In this document: piece after piece, positions 26,955-35,432 of the stretch
Layout of the letters: every line of letters starts with the position of its first letter
Numbering within the stretch: position 1 is the stretch's first letter
Source of the DNA: Mycobacterium sp. PO1
GTDB taxonomy: Bacteria > Actinomycetota > Actinomycetes > Mycobacteriales > Mycobacteriaceae
Length of the DNA: 64,000 nucleotides
Direction of reading: 5' to 3'
NCBI RefSeq assembly: GCF_017312405.1
Contig: NZ_BLTG01000009.1
Coordinates: 62,358 to 126,357, forward strand
The notes under the pieces: generated by a model
Told to the model about the DNA's origin: nothing
The model's database searches: none
Seen by the model: the letters and a program-made list of their open reading frames with translations, nothing else
Position numbers and translations under genes: made by a program

Positions 26955-27923
26955 ATGACCGAACCTTTGGCGGTGCCGGTATGGGCGTGGGTCGCGGTCA
27001 TGTCGGCCATCGTCGTGATGCTGGCCATCGACCTGTTCATGCATCGCGACAACCACGTCATCGAATTCCGCGAGGCGGCGGTGTGGTCGATCCTGTGGAT
27101 CGGCGCAGGACTCGGTTTCGGAGCTGTGCTGTGGTGGACCTACGGGGGCGAGGTCGCAGGCACCTACTACGCCGGATATCTCATCGAGAAGGCGCTGTCG
27201 GTCGACAATGTGTTCGTCTTCGCCCTGATCTTCACCTATTTCGCCGTTCCCGACCGTTATCAGCACAAGGTGCTGTTCTGGGGCGTCATCGGTGCGCTGC
27301 TGTTCCGGTTGGTGTTCATCTTCGTCGGCGCCGAACTGCTCACTGCGTTCTTCTGGACCGCCTACCTGTTCGGTGGATTCCTGATCTACACCGCGTACAA
27401 GATGGCCTTCAAGCACGACGAGGATCTTCAGCCCGAGAAGAACCTCCTCGTGCGCCTGGTTCGTCGGGTGATTCCGGTCGACCCGAACTACCACGGTGAC
27501 CGGCTGATCACGCGGATCGACGGGAAGCGGGTTGCGACGCTGCTGTTGGTGGTGCTCGTCGCCGTGGAAGCCACCGACTTGATCTTCGCGATCGACTCCG
27601 TCGCCGCGGTGCTGGCGATCACCACCAGCACCTTCCTGGTGTGGACGGCGAACGCGTTCGCCGTGCTGGGTCTGCGCAGTCTGTACTTCTGCCTGTCCGG
27701 GTTGATGCGCCGGTTCATCCATCTGCACTACGGCCTGGCGTTCCTGCTCGCCTTCGCCGGGGTGAAGCTGATCCTGTCGGAGACGCCGGTGGGCAAGCTA
27801 CCCATACCGCTGACGCTGTCGGTCATCGTGGTGACGCTGGCGGTGTCGATCGGCTGGAGCCTGGTGGCGACCCGAAACCGAGACGCCGTCGACGATGAGA
27901 AAGGAGTTGCGTCCCGCGATTGA
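26955..27923 (+). CDS. TerC/Alx-family integral membrane protein
   Basis: A 322-residue membrane protein with about eight hydrophobic segments and the TerC signature of acidic residues inside helices (ALSVDNVFVFALIF and EATDLIFAIDSVAAVLAIT). TerC/Alx proteins export manganese or help metal loading of exported proteins and tellurite resistance. ATG 26955 lies after AGGGGA; a GTG directly before it at 26952 is possible. It is divergent from dabB with about 100 nt between the starts. No yybP-ykoY riboswitch could be recognised upstream. Confidence 0.88.
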   Translation: MTEPLAVPVWAWVAVMSAIVVMLAIDLFMHRDNHVIEFREAAVWSILWIGAGLGFGAVLWWTYGGEVAGTYYAGYLIEKALSVDNVFVFALIFTYFAVPDRYQHKVLFWGVIGALLFRLVFIFVGAELLTAFFWTAYLFGGFLIYTAYKMAFKHDEDLQPEKNLLVRLVRRVIPVDPNYHGDRLITRIDGKRVATLLLVVLVAVEATDLIFAIDSVAAVLAITTSTFLVWTANAFAVLGLRSLYFCLSGLMRRFIHLHYGLAFLLAFAGVKLILSETPVGKLPIPLTLSVIVVTLAVSIGWSLVATRNRDAVDDEKGVASRD

Positions 27924-27961
27924 TGAAACGTCTTTCGTGAACAGGGCAGTATCATGGCGCG

Positions 27962-28357
27962 GTGGCTGCGACGAAGCGAACGCGAACGACGACGACGCGG
28001 CGGCGCGCGCCGAGCACGGACCGCCCGGCTCGACGCGCTGCGGGCGCCGGGTCGGGCGGGCGTCTGCCGGAGGCCGGTGCCGAGCGGCCGCGCACCTGGA
28101 CGTTTCTGACCAACCACGCCCATGTGCTGCTGTGTCTGGCCCAGGGGGAATCCCTGACCGCCCGGGAACTCAGTCAGCTGATCGGCATCACCGAGCGCGC
28201 CGTCCAGGCGATCGTGGCGGACCTCATCGCCGACGGTTACCTGGACAAGTCGAAAGAAGGCCGGCGCAACCGCTACACCGTCAACCCGTCGGGCCGGCTG
28301 CGGCACCCACTGGAGTCGGCGCACACCGTCGGAGAACTGATCGAAGCACTGACCTGA
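27962..28357 (+). CDS. Small winged-helix (MarR-like) transcriptional regulator
   Basis: A 131-residue protein. The first 40 residues are an Arg/Thr/Ala-rich, basic, probably disordered tail; residues about 45-115 form a winged helix (LTARELSQLIGITERAVQAIVADLIADGYL, then the wing KSKEGRRNRYTVNP). It is of the type that gives a one-domain DNA binder with no ligand pocket. A GTG start at 27962, 38 nt after terC and in the same direction, suggests co-transcription. Target genes are unknown; the terC/dab intergenic region and its own operon are the first candidates. Confidence 0.75.
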   Translation: MAATKRTRTTTTRRRAPSTDRPARRAAGAGSGGRLPEAGAERPRTWTFLTNHAHVLLCLAQGESLTARELSQLIGITERAVQAIVADLIADGYLDKSKEGRRNRYTVNPSGRLRHPLESAHTVGELIEALT

Positions 28358-28403
28358 CCCCGATTTCGGGCGGGCGGCTCATCCCAACCGGAAGCCGACC
28401 GGC

Positions 28404-29585
28404 TCAGGTGAGCCAGGCGCCGAGTCGGCGCAGCGCCTCCTCGATGTCAGAGGTCGGTCCGGCGAACGACAACCGCACGAACGCCCCGCCCCGCACGGTG
28501 TCGAAATCCACCCCCGGCGCGATCGCGACGCCGGTGTCGGCCAGCAGCTTCTCGCAGAAGGTCAGCGAGTCGGTGGTCAGGTGGGAGACGTCGGCATACA
28601 CGTAGAACGCACCGTCGGTGGGGGCGAGTTTGTCCAGGCCGAGGGCGCGCAGGCCGTCGAGGAGCAGTCTGCGGTTGGCGCCGTAACCGTCGAGCAGCGC
28701 CTCGGCCTCGGCCACCGACTCCGGTGTGAACGCCGAGACGGCAGCCAACTGGGGGAGCACCGGTGGGCAGATGGTGAAGTTGCCGGTCAGACAGTCGACC
28801 GCGCGGCGCAGTTCCTGCGGTACCAGCAGCCAGCCCAGACGCCAGCCCGTCATCGCGAAATATTTCGAAAAACTGTTGACCACAACAGATTCCCGTGATG
28901 TCTGCCACGCGCAACTCGTCGCCGGTGCGCCGTCGTACACCAGGCCGTGGTAGACCTCGTCGCTGATCAGGCGCACCCCGTTCGAGTCACACCACGTTGC
29001 GATCGCGGCGAGCTCCTGCGGGGGAATGACCGTGCCGGTCGGATTGGCGGGACTGGCCACGATGACACCCGAGACCGGCGGATCGACGGCAGCCAACATC
29101 TCGACCGTCGGCTGGAACCGGGTCTCGGGACCACAGGGCAACTCGACGACGTCACATCCCAGGGCAGAGAGGATGTTGCGGTAACAGGGGTATCCGGGGC
29201 TGGCGATGGCCACCCGGTCACCGACATCGAAGCAAGCCAGGAACGCCAACAGGAAGCCACCCGAAGAACCGGTGGTGACGACGACATCGTCGGCGTCGAC
29301 TGCAAGCCCGTGCCGAGCGCGGTAGGACTCGGCGATCGCTGCGCGCAGTTCGGGGATGCCCAGCGCCACCGAATAGCCGAGCTGGTTGCGGGTCAACGCC
29401 GCGACGGCGGCCTCGCGCACCGCCGATGGCGCGCCCGCGCTGGGCTGGCCGGCCGAAAGGTTGACCAGATCACCGTGGGTGCGCTGACGCTCGGCAGCAG
29501 CCAACCACACGTCCATGACGTAGAACGGCGGGATACCGGAGCGCAGAGCTGGGCCCCTGTTGCTCCTCGCGTCCGCAGAAGTCAC
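28404..29585 (-). CDS. aspB: Class I/II aminotransferase (AspB, Rv3565-like)
   Basis: A 393-residue PLP-dependent aminotransferase. Visible: VVTTGSSGGFLLAF, the SPANPTGTV loop, SDEVYHGLVYD and the cofactor lysine in NSFSKYFAMTGWRLGW. GTG 29585 is the start, 10 nt after the fadE33 stop, so it is the last gene of the fadD3-fadE31-fadE32-fadE33-aspB operon, as in M. tuberculosis. Its substrate in or near steroid breakdown is not established. The very long frame upstream to 30020 is antisense-free but lies inside fadE33 and is rejected. Confidence 0.88.
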   Translation of the reverse strand: MTSADARSNRGPALRSGIPPFYVMDVWLAAAERQRTHGDLVNLSAGQPSAGAPSAVREAAVAALTRNQLGYSVALGIPELRAAIAESYRARHGLAVDADDVVVTTGSSGGFLLAFLACFDVGDRVAIASPGYPCYRNILSALGCDVVELPCGPETRFQPTVEMLAAVDPPVSGVIVASPANPTGTVIPPQELAAIATWCDSNGVRLISDEVYHGLVYDGAPATSCAWQTSRESVVVNSFSKYFAMTGWRLGWLLVPQELRRAVDCLTGNFTICPPVLPQLAAVSAFTPESVAEAEALLDGYGANRRLLLDGLRALGLDKLAPTDGAFYVYADVSHLTTDSLTFCEKLLADTGVAIAPGVDFDTVRGGAFVRLSFAGPTSDIEEALRRLGAWLT

Positions 29586-29595
29586 GGTGTCCAGG

Positions 29596-30603
29596 CTAGA
29601 ACACCTCGGATTCGAGACTGCGCAGCTGCTGTCTCGGGGGCCCGAGCAGCTGAGCGCTGCCGTGCGCGCGCTTGAAGTAGAGCTGGATGTCGCTTTCCCA
29701 GGTGATCGCGATGCCGCCGTGCATCTGTACCGCTTCGGCGGCCACCGCGGAGAAGGCCTCGCTGGCCGCCAGCCTGGCCAGTGCGGCCGACGTCGGTGAC
29801 GGGTCGGCGACCGCCTCGGCGACCACAGCCCGCGCCGACTGCACCGCGACGTAGAGGTCGGCCATCCGGTGCTTGAGGGCCTGGAAGCTCCCGATCGGGC
29901 GACCGAACTGCACCCGGTCCTTGGTGTAGGCGACGGTGAGGTCCAGGCATCGCGTCGCGGCGCCGATCTGCTCGACGGCCAGCAGGATCGCAGCAGTGTC
30001 GGCCAGCCCGGGGTCGGCACCCACCGTCGCGGTGGCCTTGGCTTCCACCACAGCCAGCCGCCGCGTCGGGTCCATGGAAACCGATGGGGCCGCGGTGAAC
30101 TCTGTCCACCGGGTCAACGTCTCACCGTCGGTCGCGATGACGACGTCGGCGACGTCGCCGTGGACCACGTAGCGGCGGCCGGTCTGCTCCTCGCGCAAGC
30201 GCTCGTCGGTGTTGGTCTGCTCCTCGCGCAAGCGCTCGTCGGTGTCAAACACCACCGCTCCGATCGCGGTCCCCTCGGCGAGAGCCCCCAGGGTCTCGCC
30301 GTCGGGGTCGTCGACCGACAGCAGCGCGAGCTCGGCGAGGGTGGTGCCCCACAGCGGGGTCGGCACCAGCGCCTTACCCAGCTCCTCGAAAACCACGGCG
30401 GCATCCGCCAGTTCGCCCCCCGCGCCACCCAGCTCTTCGGGAACCATCAGTGCCGCGGCGCCGACCTGTTCGCACAGCATCGTCCACAGCGCCTCGTCGT
30501 AACCGCGCTCGGAGACCATCGCCTCGCGAACGGCCTCGGGTGTGGCGTGCTTGTCCACGAGCGCAGCGACGGTGTCGCGCAGCAGTTCGCGTTCTTCGCT
30601 CAT
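29596..30603 (-). CDS. fadE33: Acyl-CoA dehydrogenase FadE33 (ring C/D catabolism)
   Basis: A 335-residue acyl-CoA dehydrogenase subunit of the short, heteromeric kind used in mycobacterial steroid breakdown; it should pair with FadE31/FadE32-type subunits. The FAD/substrate segment YTKDRVQFGRPIGSFQALKHRMAD and the C-terminal QMHGGIAITWESDIQLYFKRAH are conserved. It is longer than the roughly 318 residues known from M. tuberculosis, partly because of an 11-residue in-frame tandem duplication (TDERLREEQT twice). The identity comes from gene order (fadE31-32-33-aspB). ATG 30603 directly follows the fadE32 stop. Confidence 0.85.
   Translation of the reverse strand: MSEERELLRDTVAALVDKHATPEAVREAMVSERGYDEALWTMLCEQVGAAALMVPEELGGAGGELADAAVVFEELGKALVPTPLWGTTLAELALLSVDDPDGETLGALAEGTAIGAVVFDTDERLREEQTNTDERLREEQTGRRYVVHGDVADVVIATDGETLTRWTEFTAAPSVSMDPTRRLAVVEAKATATVGADPGLADTAAILLAVEQIGAATRCLDLTVAYTKDRVQFGRPIGSFQALKHRMADLYVAVQSARAVVAEAVADPSPTSAALARLAASEAFSAVAAEAVQMHGGIAITWESDIQLYFKRAHGSAQLLGPPRQQLRSLESEVF
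30181..30246. repeat. 33-bp tandem duplication inside fadE33
   Basis: Two adjacent 33-nt copies (30181-30213 and 30214-30246) differ only at the last base. Both start GGTCTGCTCCTCGCGCAAGC. The duplication adds 11 residues to a charged loop and keeps the frame. Confidence 0.95.
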
Positions 30604-31557
30604 CTACAGGGCCTCCAGTACTCGCCGTCGATGCCAGGTCGGATCACCCCATGCGGGTCTCAACGCCTGTACCCGCAGCAACTGCAGCGACAGATCGTGT
30701 TCGGCGGTGAAACCGATCGCCCCGTGGGTCTGCAGGGCGGACCTGGCGGACAGCAGGGCGGCGTCGGCTGCGGCCACCTTGGCGGCGCTCACGTCGCGGG
30801 CGGTGTCGGGGGAGCGGTCGGCCAGGGACAGCGCTGCACCGTAAACCAGCGGGCGGGCCAGTTCGACGGCGATGAGCACGTCGGCCAGCTTGTGCTTGAT
30901 GGCCTGGTAGGTGCCGATCACCGTGCCGAACTGGCTGCGCTGCTTGGCGTAGGCGACCGCGGCGTCGAGCATTCCCTGCGCGGCGCCGACCAACTGCGCG
31001 GCGGTGGCCAGCGCCCCGAACTCGAAGGCCAACGCCGTGTCGGCCGACCAACCGTCGCCGGTTGCCTCGACCGCGAAGATCTTTCGACTCGGATCCACCG
31101 ACTCGTGTTCGGCGCCGGGACTCGCCTCGTGGACCTGTCCGTCACCAGCCAGCAGCACCAGGCCGGCGGTGGCGGCGTCCACGGCGCGCGGCACCCATGG
31201 CGGCTGCGCGACGGTGGCGATGAGCTCGCCGGACGCCAGGGCGCCGAGACGCTCGTCGTCGCCCAGCAGAATCGGTGCCACCGCAACGGATTCGACGACC
31301 GGGCCGGGCACACACCAGCGGCCCAGCCGCTCCATGGCCACCACCAGGTCGACCGGATGGGCGTCGATGCCGTCGAACCGCTCTGGGACCATCAGCGCGG
31401 TCACACCCAGGTCGGTCAGCTGGGCCCACACCTTGCGGGCGGGTGCGGTGTCGCCGTCGGCCCACGACCGCACTGCGGTCGGCAGGTCGGCGGCGCCGAG
31501 GGCCGCATCGATGCTGGCCGCGAAGTCGCGCTGCTGTTCGTCGATCTCAAAGTTCAC
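30604..31557 (-). CDS. fadE32: Acyl-CoA dehydrogenase FadE32 (ring C/D catabolism)
   Basis: A 317-residue acyl-CoA dehydrogenase subunit, the partner type for FadE31 in an alpha2-beta2 complex. It starts MNFEIDEQQRDFAASIDAAL and has YAKQRSQFGTVIGTYQAIKHKLAD and QTHGAIGFTAEHDLSLQLLRV. In M. tuberculosis FadE32 is tied to the dehydrogenation of the CoA thioester left after rings C and D are opened. GTG start at 31557; the gap from fadE31 is 6 nt and the stop abuts the fadE33 ATG, so the four genes are one transcript. Confidence 0.88.
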   Translation of the reverse strand: MNFEIDEQQRDFAASIDAALGAADLPTAVRSWADGDTAPARKVWAQLTDLGVTALMVPERFDGIDAHPVDLVVAMERLGRWCVPGPVVESVAVAPILLGDDERLGALASGELIATVAQPPWVPRAVDAATAGLVLLAGDGQVHEASPGAEHESVDPSRKIFAVEATGDGWSADTALAFEFGALATAAQLVGAAQGMLDAAVAYAKQRSQFGTVIGTYQAIKHKLADVLIAVELARPLVYGAALSLADRSPDTARDVSAAKVAAADAALLSARSALQTHGAIGFTAEHDLSLQLLRVQALRPAWGDPTWHRRRVLEAL

Positions 31558-31563
31558 GTCGAT

Positions 31564-32688
31564 CTACTTTCGGGGCAGGCCCAGCAGCCGCTCGGCGATG
31601 ATATTGCGCTGAATTTCGTTGGTACCGGCATAGATCGGGCCGCCGAGGGCGAACAGCAGGCCGTCAGAGACGGAATCGGCGATCTCGCCGTCAGCTCCGC
31701 GAAGGTCCAGCGCGGTCTGATGCAGCGCGACGTCGAGATCGGACCAGAACACCTTGGTGACCGAGGACTCCGCCCCCAGTTCCCCACCGTTGCTGACGCG
31801 GGTGACGGTGCCGAAGGTGTGCAGCCGGTAGGCCTGCGCTTTGATCCACGCATCCGCCACCCGATCGGTGAATGCCGGGTCCGGGTTCTGCTTCCACTGG
31901 GCCACCAGTCGCTCGGCCGGTGCCAGGAAGCGGGCCGGGCTGCGCAACGACATTCCGCGCTCGTTGCTGGACGTGCTCATGGCCGCGCGCCAGCCGTCGT
32001 TGGCCTCGCCGATCACGTCTTCGTCGGGGACGAAGACGTCGTCGAGGAAGATCTCACCGAACCCGGTGTCGCCGCCGAGCTGGGCGATCGGCCGGACCGT
32101 GACACCGTCGGCCTTCAGGTCGAACATCACGTAGGTGAGGCCCTTGTGGCGCTGCGCTTCGGGGTCGGAACGGAACAGGCCGAACGCCCGCTCGCCGAAC
32201 ACCGCGCGGGAGCTCCAGATCTTCTGGCCGTTGAGCAGCCACCCGCCGTCGGTCCTGGTGGCCGTCGAGCGCAGCGACGCCAGGTCGCTGCCGGATTCGG
32301 GTTCGGACCAGGCCTGAGCCCAGATCTCTTGACCACTGGCCATTTTCGGCAGGATTCGGTCGCGCTGTTCTTCGGTGCCGTGCGCGAACAGCGTCGGCGC
32401 CAGCATCGAGGTGCCGTTGGCGCTGGCCCGACCCGGTGCGCCGGCCCGGAAGTACTCCTCTTCGAAGACCACCCATTGCAGCAGCGTCGCGTCTCGGCCG
32501 CCGTAGCGTTCCGGCCAGGTGATGACCGACAGTCCCGCATCGAAGAGCACCTTGTCCCAACGCCGGTGCTGTTCGAAACCGTCGGCGGTGTCGTAGGACT
32601 TCGTCGGGAACGCGTCGGTGTTCGCGGTGAGGAACTGTCGCACCTCGGCGCGGAACTCGTCGGTGGCGTCGTCGAACGTGAGATCCAC
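31564..32688 (-). CDS. fadE31: Acyl-CoA dehydrogenase FadE31 (ring C/D catabolism)
   Basis: A 374-residue acyl-CoA dehydrogenase with a full N-terminal, beta and C-terminal domain set: WAQAWSEPESGSDLASLRST, NGQKIWSSRAVFGERAFGLF and the C-terminal GPIYAGTNEIQRNIIAERLLGLPR. It is the larger partner of the FadE31/FadE32/FadE33 group. GTG start at 32688, with the fadD3 stop 1 nt upstream. The gene order fadD3-fadE31-fadE32-fadE33 supports the name. Confidence 0.9.
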   Translation of the reverse strand: MDLTFDDATDEFRAEVRQFLTANTDAFPTKSYDTADGFEQHRRWDKVLFDAGLSVITWPERYGGRDATLLQWVVFEEEYFRAGAPGRASANGTSMLAPTLFAHGTEEQRDRILPKMASGQEIWAQAWSEPESGSDLASLRSTATRTDGGWLLNGQKIWSSRAVFGERAFGLFRSDPEAQRHKGLTYVMFDLKADGVTVRPIAQLGGDTGFGEIFLDDVFVPDEDVIGEANDGWRAAMSTSSNERGMSLRSPARFLAPAERLVAQWKQNPDPAFTDRVADAWIKAQAYRLHTFGTVTRVSNGGELGAESSVTKVFWSDLDVALHQTALDLRGADGEIADSVSDGLLFALGGPIYAGTNEIQRNIIAERLLGLPRK

Positions 32689-32689
32689 G

Positions 32690-34225
32690 TCAGGCCCTTT
32701 CGCTTCGCTGTCGGAGAAGGGGTTTGACGACCTTGCCGCCGGGGTTGCGGGGCAACGCGTCGATGAACTCCACCGAGCGGGGGGTTTTGAAATTGGCGAG
32801 GTGTTCGCGGGTGTGGTCGATCACCGACTGCTCGGTCAGGTCGGCTCCGGGCAGCACGACGACGAAGGCCTTGCCGACCTCGCCGAGCCGGTCGTCGGGC
32901 ACGCCGATCACCGCGGCCTCGGCGACACCGTCGAGCCGGGCCAGCACCTGTTCGACCTCGGCGGGATAGACGTTGAACCCGCCGCAGATGTACATGTCCT
33001 TCAGCCGGTCGGTGATCCTCAGGTTGCCCGCGTCGTCGAGTTCCCCGACATCGCCGGTGTGCAACCAACCGTGCGAATCGATCGCCGCGGCGGTGGCATC
33101 GGGATCGTCGAGATAGCCCAGCATCACGTTGGGTCCGCGGAGCAGCACTTCCCCCTGGTCGCCGATGCGCAGCTCGAAGTCGGCGATCGGGCGACCCGAG
33201 GTGGTCGCGACGGTCACGGCGTCGTCGTCCGCGCGGCACATCGTGCCGAACCCGCTGGCCTCGGTCAGTCCGTATGCGGTGAGCACGATGTCGATGTCGA
33301 GCTCGTTCTGCATCCGCTCGATCAGCACGACCGGGATGGTGGCCGCACCCGTGACGGCGAACCGCAGCGAGGACAGGTCGTAATCCCCGCGTTTGGGGTG
33401 GTCGAGCAGCGTCTGATAGATCGTCGGAGGCCCGGGCAGGACGGTGATCCGGTGCTGCTGCACCGCCTGCATGGCTGCCTGGGGGTCGAACGTCAACTCC
33501 GGAAACAGCGTGGCGCCGGTCTGCAGACAGGCCAGGATTCCGGCCTTGTAGCCGAAGTTGTGGAAGAACGGGTTGATGCACAGGTATCGGTCGGCCTCTG
33601 ACAGCTGACCGCAGGCCGCCCAGGCCGCCGACGCATCGAGCGACTGGCGGTGCGCACAGAGCACGCCCTTACTGCGCCCGGTGGTACCGGAGGTGAACAG
33701 GATGTCGGACACATCGTCGGGGCCTACTGCCGCGGAACGGGCGTCGACCTCGGTCAGCTCGACGTTGGCGGCCCGGGCCACGAACTCCTCCCATGTCCCG
33801 TCGTCGGAGTCCACCGGGATTCGCACGATGTGCCGCAGCGCCGGCAGTTGCGCGCGGTCCACGCTGGCGGCCTTGTCGGTGCCCAGGAACTCGCCGGAGG
33901 CGAAGAGCAGCGGAGCGCCGGTTCGCGCCAGGATGTCGGTGGCTTCGCTGGCGGTGTAGCGGGTGTTCAACGGGACCAGCACCGCACCGGCGCAATGGGT
34001 GGCCAGGCATGCCACCACCCAGTGCCAGGTGTTCGGCGACCAGACCGCCACGCGGTCGCCGGGCTGGACACCCAGGTCGATCATCGCCGCGGCGGCCTGC
34101 CGGACGTGGCTGCGCAGCACGGCGAACGTCAGCGTCTGCGCCGGTGTCACCACTGCGTCGTGGTCGGGCAGCTCGCGGGCGATCCGGTCGAGAACCGCGG
34201 GAGTGGTTCTCGGAGAGGTCGTCAT
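32690..34225 (-). CDS. fadD3: HIP-CoA ligase FadD3
   Basis: A 511-residue acyl-CoA synthetase that activates HIP (the methylhexahydroindanedione propionate left after rings A and B are removed), the entry step of ring C/D breakdown. The adenylation P-loop DILFTSGTTGRSKG, GYLDDPDATAAAID..HTGDVG and GRLKDMYICGGFNVYPAEVE-type segments are present. ATG 34225 is chosen; a frame to 34258 would begin inside the KstR2 box. Divergent from fadE30; that intergenic region carries a KstR2 box, so HIP-CoA should induce it. Confidence 0.93.
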   Translation of the reverse strand: MTTSPRTTPAVLDRIARELPDHDAVVTPAQTLTFAVLRSHVRQAAAAMIDLGVQPGDRVAVWSPNTWHWVVACLATHCAGAVLVPLNTRYTASEATDILARTGAPLLFASGEFLGTDKAASVDRAQLPALRHIVRIPVDSDDGTWEEFVARAANVELTEVDARSAAVGPDDVSDILFTSGTTGRSKGVLCAHRQSLDASAAWAACGQLSEADRYLCINPFFHNFGYKAGILACLQTGATLFPELTFDPQAAMQAVQQHRITVLPGPPTIYQTLLDHPKRGDYDLSSLRFAVTGAATIPVVLIERMQNELDIDIVLTAYGLTEASGFGTMCRADDDAVTVATTSGRPIADFELRIGDQGEVLLRGPNVMLGYLDDPDATAAAIDSHGWLHTGDVGELDDAGNLRITDRLKDMYICGGFNVYPAEVEQVLARLDGVAEAAVIGVPDDRLGEVGKAFVVVLPGADLTEQSVIDHTREHLANFKTPRSVEFIDALPRNPGGKVVKPLLRQRSERA

Positions 34226-34253
34226 CGATACTCCTCTGGGGATCGGGTACCCG

Positions 34254-34267
34254 AGCAAGTGCTTGGT
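34254..34267. promoter_or_regulatory. KstR2 box between fadD3 and fadE30
   Basis: AGCAAGTGCTTGGT contains the inverted core CAAG-N2-CTTG, matching the KstR2 operator. It lies in the 58-nt divergent region, 17 nt before the fadE30 start, and can repress both directions. Confidence 0.8.
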
Positions 34268-34283
34268 AGGTTAGCCTACAAGG

Positions 34284-35432
34284 GTGATAGAGGTCCAGGA
34301 GTTCCGGTCGGAGGTCCGCGACTGGCTCGCCGAGAATCTGGTGGGTGACTACGCCGCGCTCAAGGGGCTGGGCGGGCCGGGTCGCGAGCACGAGGCATTC
34401 GAGGAACGGCTGGCGTGGAACCGGCATCTGGCCGCTGCGGGGTTGACCTGTCTCGGCTGGCCGACCGAGCACGGCGGCCGCGGACTGTCGGTCGCCCACC
34501 GCGTGGCGTTCTACGAGGAATACGCCAAGGCCAACGCCCCCGACAAGGTCAACCACCTCGGCGAGGAGCTCGTCGGTCCCACGCTCATCGCCTACGGCAC
34601 CCCCGAGCAGCAGCAGCGGTTCCTGCCGAAGATCCTCGACGTCACCGAGCTCTGGTCACAGGGCTATTCCGAGCCCGGCGCGGGCAGTGACCTCGCCAAC
34701 GTCGCAACCACCGCCGTACTCGACGGCGACCAGTGGCGCATCAACGGCCAGAAGGTCTGGACCTCGTTGGCGCACTGGGCGCAATGGTGTTTCGTGGTGG
34801 CGCGCAGCGAGAAGGGCTCCAAGCGGCACGCCGGTCTGTCGTATCTGCTGGTCCCGCTGGATCAACCGGGCGTGGAGATCCGCCCGATCATCCAGCTGAC
34901 CGGAGACTCGGAGTTCAACGAAGTCTTCTTCACCGACGCCCGCACCGACGCCGACCTCGTCGTCGGTGAGCCCGGTGACGGATGGCGGGTGGCGATGGGC
35001 ACGCTCACCTTCGAACGCGGTGTCTCCACGCTGGGGCAGCAGATCCGTTACGCCCGTGAACATTCCAACCTCGTCGAGGTGGCCAGGAAGACGGGCGCGG
35101 CCGACGACCCGCTGATCCGGGAACGGCTGACCCGGTCGTGGGCCGGGTTGCGTGCGATGCGCTCGTATGCGCTGGCGACGATGGACGAGGAACAGCCGGG
35201 CCAAGATTCGGTGTCGAAATTGTTGTGGGCCAACTGGCACCGCGAGCTCGGCGAGATCGCGATGGACGTCCAGGGCATGGCCGGCCTGACCCTGCCGGAC
35301 GGCGAGTTCGACGAATGGCAGCGGCTGTACCTGTTCTCGCGATCGGACACCATCTACGGCGGATCCAACGAAATCCAACGCAACATCATCGCCGAGCGCG
35401 TGCTCGGCCTGCCCCGGGAGGCTCGACCGTGA
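34284..35432 (+). CDS. fadE30: Acyl-CoA dehydrogenase FadE30
   Basis: A 382-residue acyl-CoA dehydrogenase acting on the CoA thioester of HIP or its 5-hydroxy form, early in ring C/D breakdown. Conserved: WSQGYSEPGAGSDLANVAT, NGQKVWTSLAHWAQWCFV, TFERGVSTLGQQIRYAREH and the C-terminal SDTIYGGSNEIQRNIIAERVLGLPR. GTG 34284 starts 17 nt after the KstR2 box. The stop overlaps the GTG of the next SDR gene, so fadE30-ipdF-kstR2-fadA6 form one operon. Confidence 0.92.
   Translation: MIEVQEFRSEVRDWLAENLVGDYAALKGLGGPGREHEAFEERLAWNRHLAAAGLTCLGWPTEHGGRGLSVAHRVAFYEEYAKANAPDKVNHLGEELVGPTLIAYGTPEQQQRFLPKILDVTELWSQGYSEPGAGSDLANVATTAVLDGDQWRINGQKVWTSLAHWAQWCFVVARSEKGSKRHAGLSYLLVPLDQPGVEIRPIIQLTGDSEFNEVFFTDARTDADLVVGEPGDGWRVAMGTLTFERGVSTLGQQIRYAREHSNLVEVARKTGAADDPLIRERLTRSWAGLRAMRSYALATMDEEQPGQDSVSKLLWANWHRELGEIAMDVQGMAGLTLPDGEFDEWQRLYLFSRSDTIYGGSNEIQRNIIAERVLGLPREARP

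Noticed and set aside
29869..32727. Plus-strand open frame of 952 codons
   Set aside because: Antisense to fadE33, fadE32 and fadE31, which have clear family motifs; long antisense frames are expected at this GC content.
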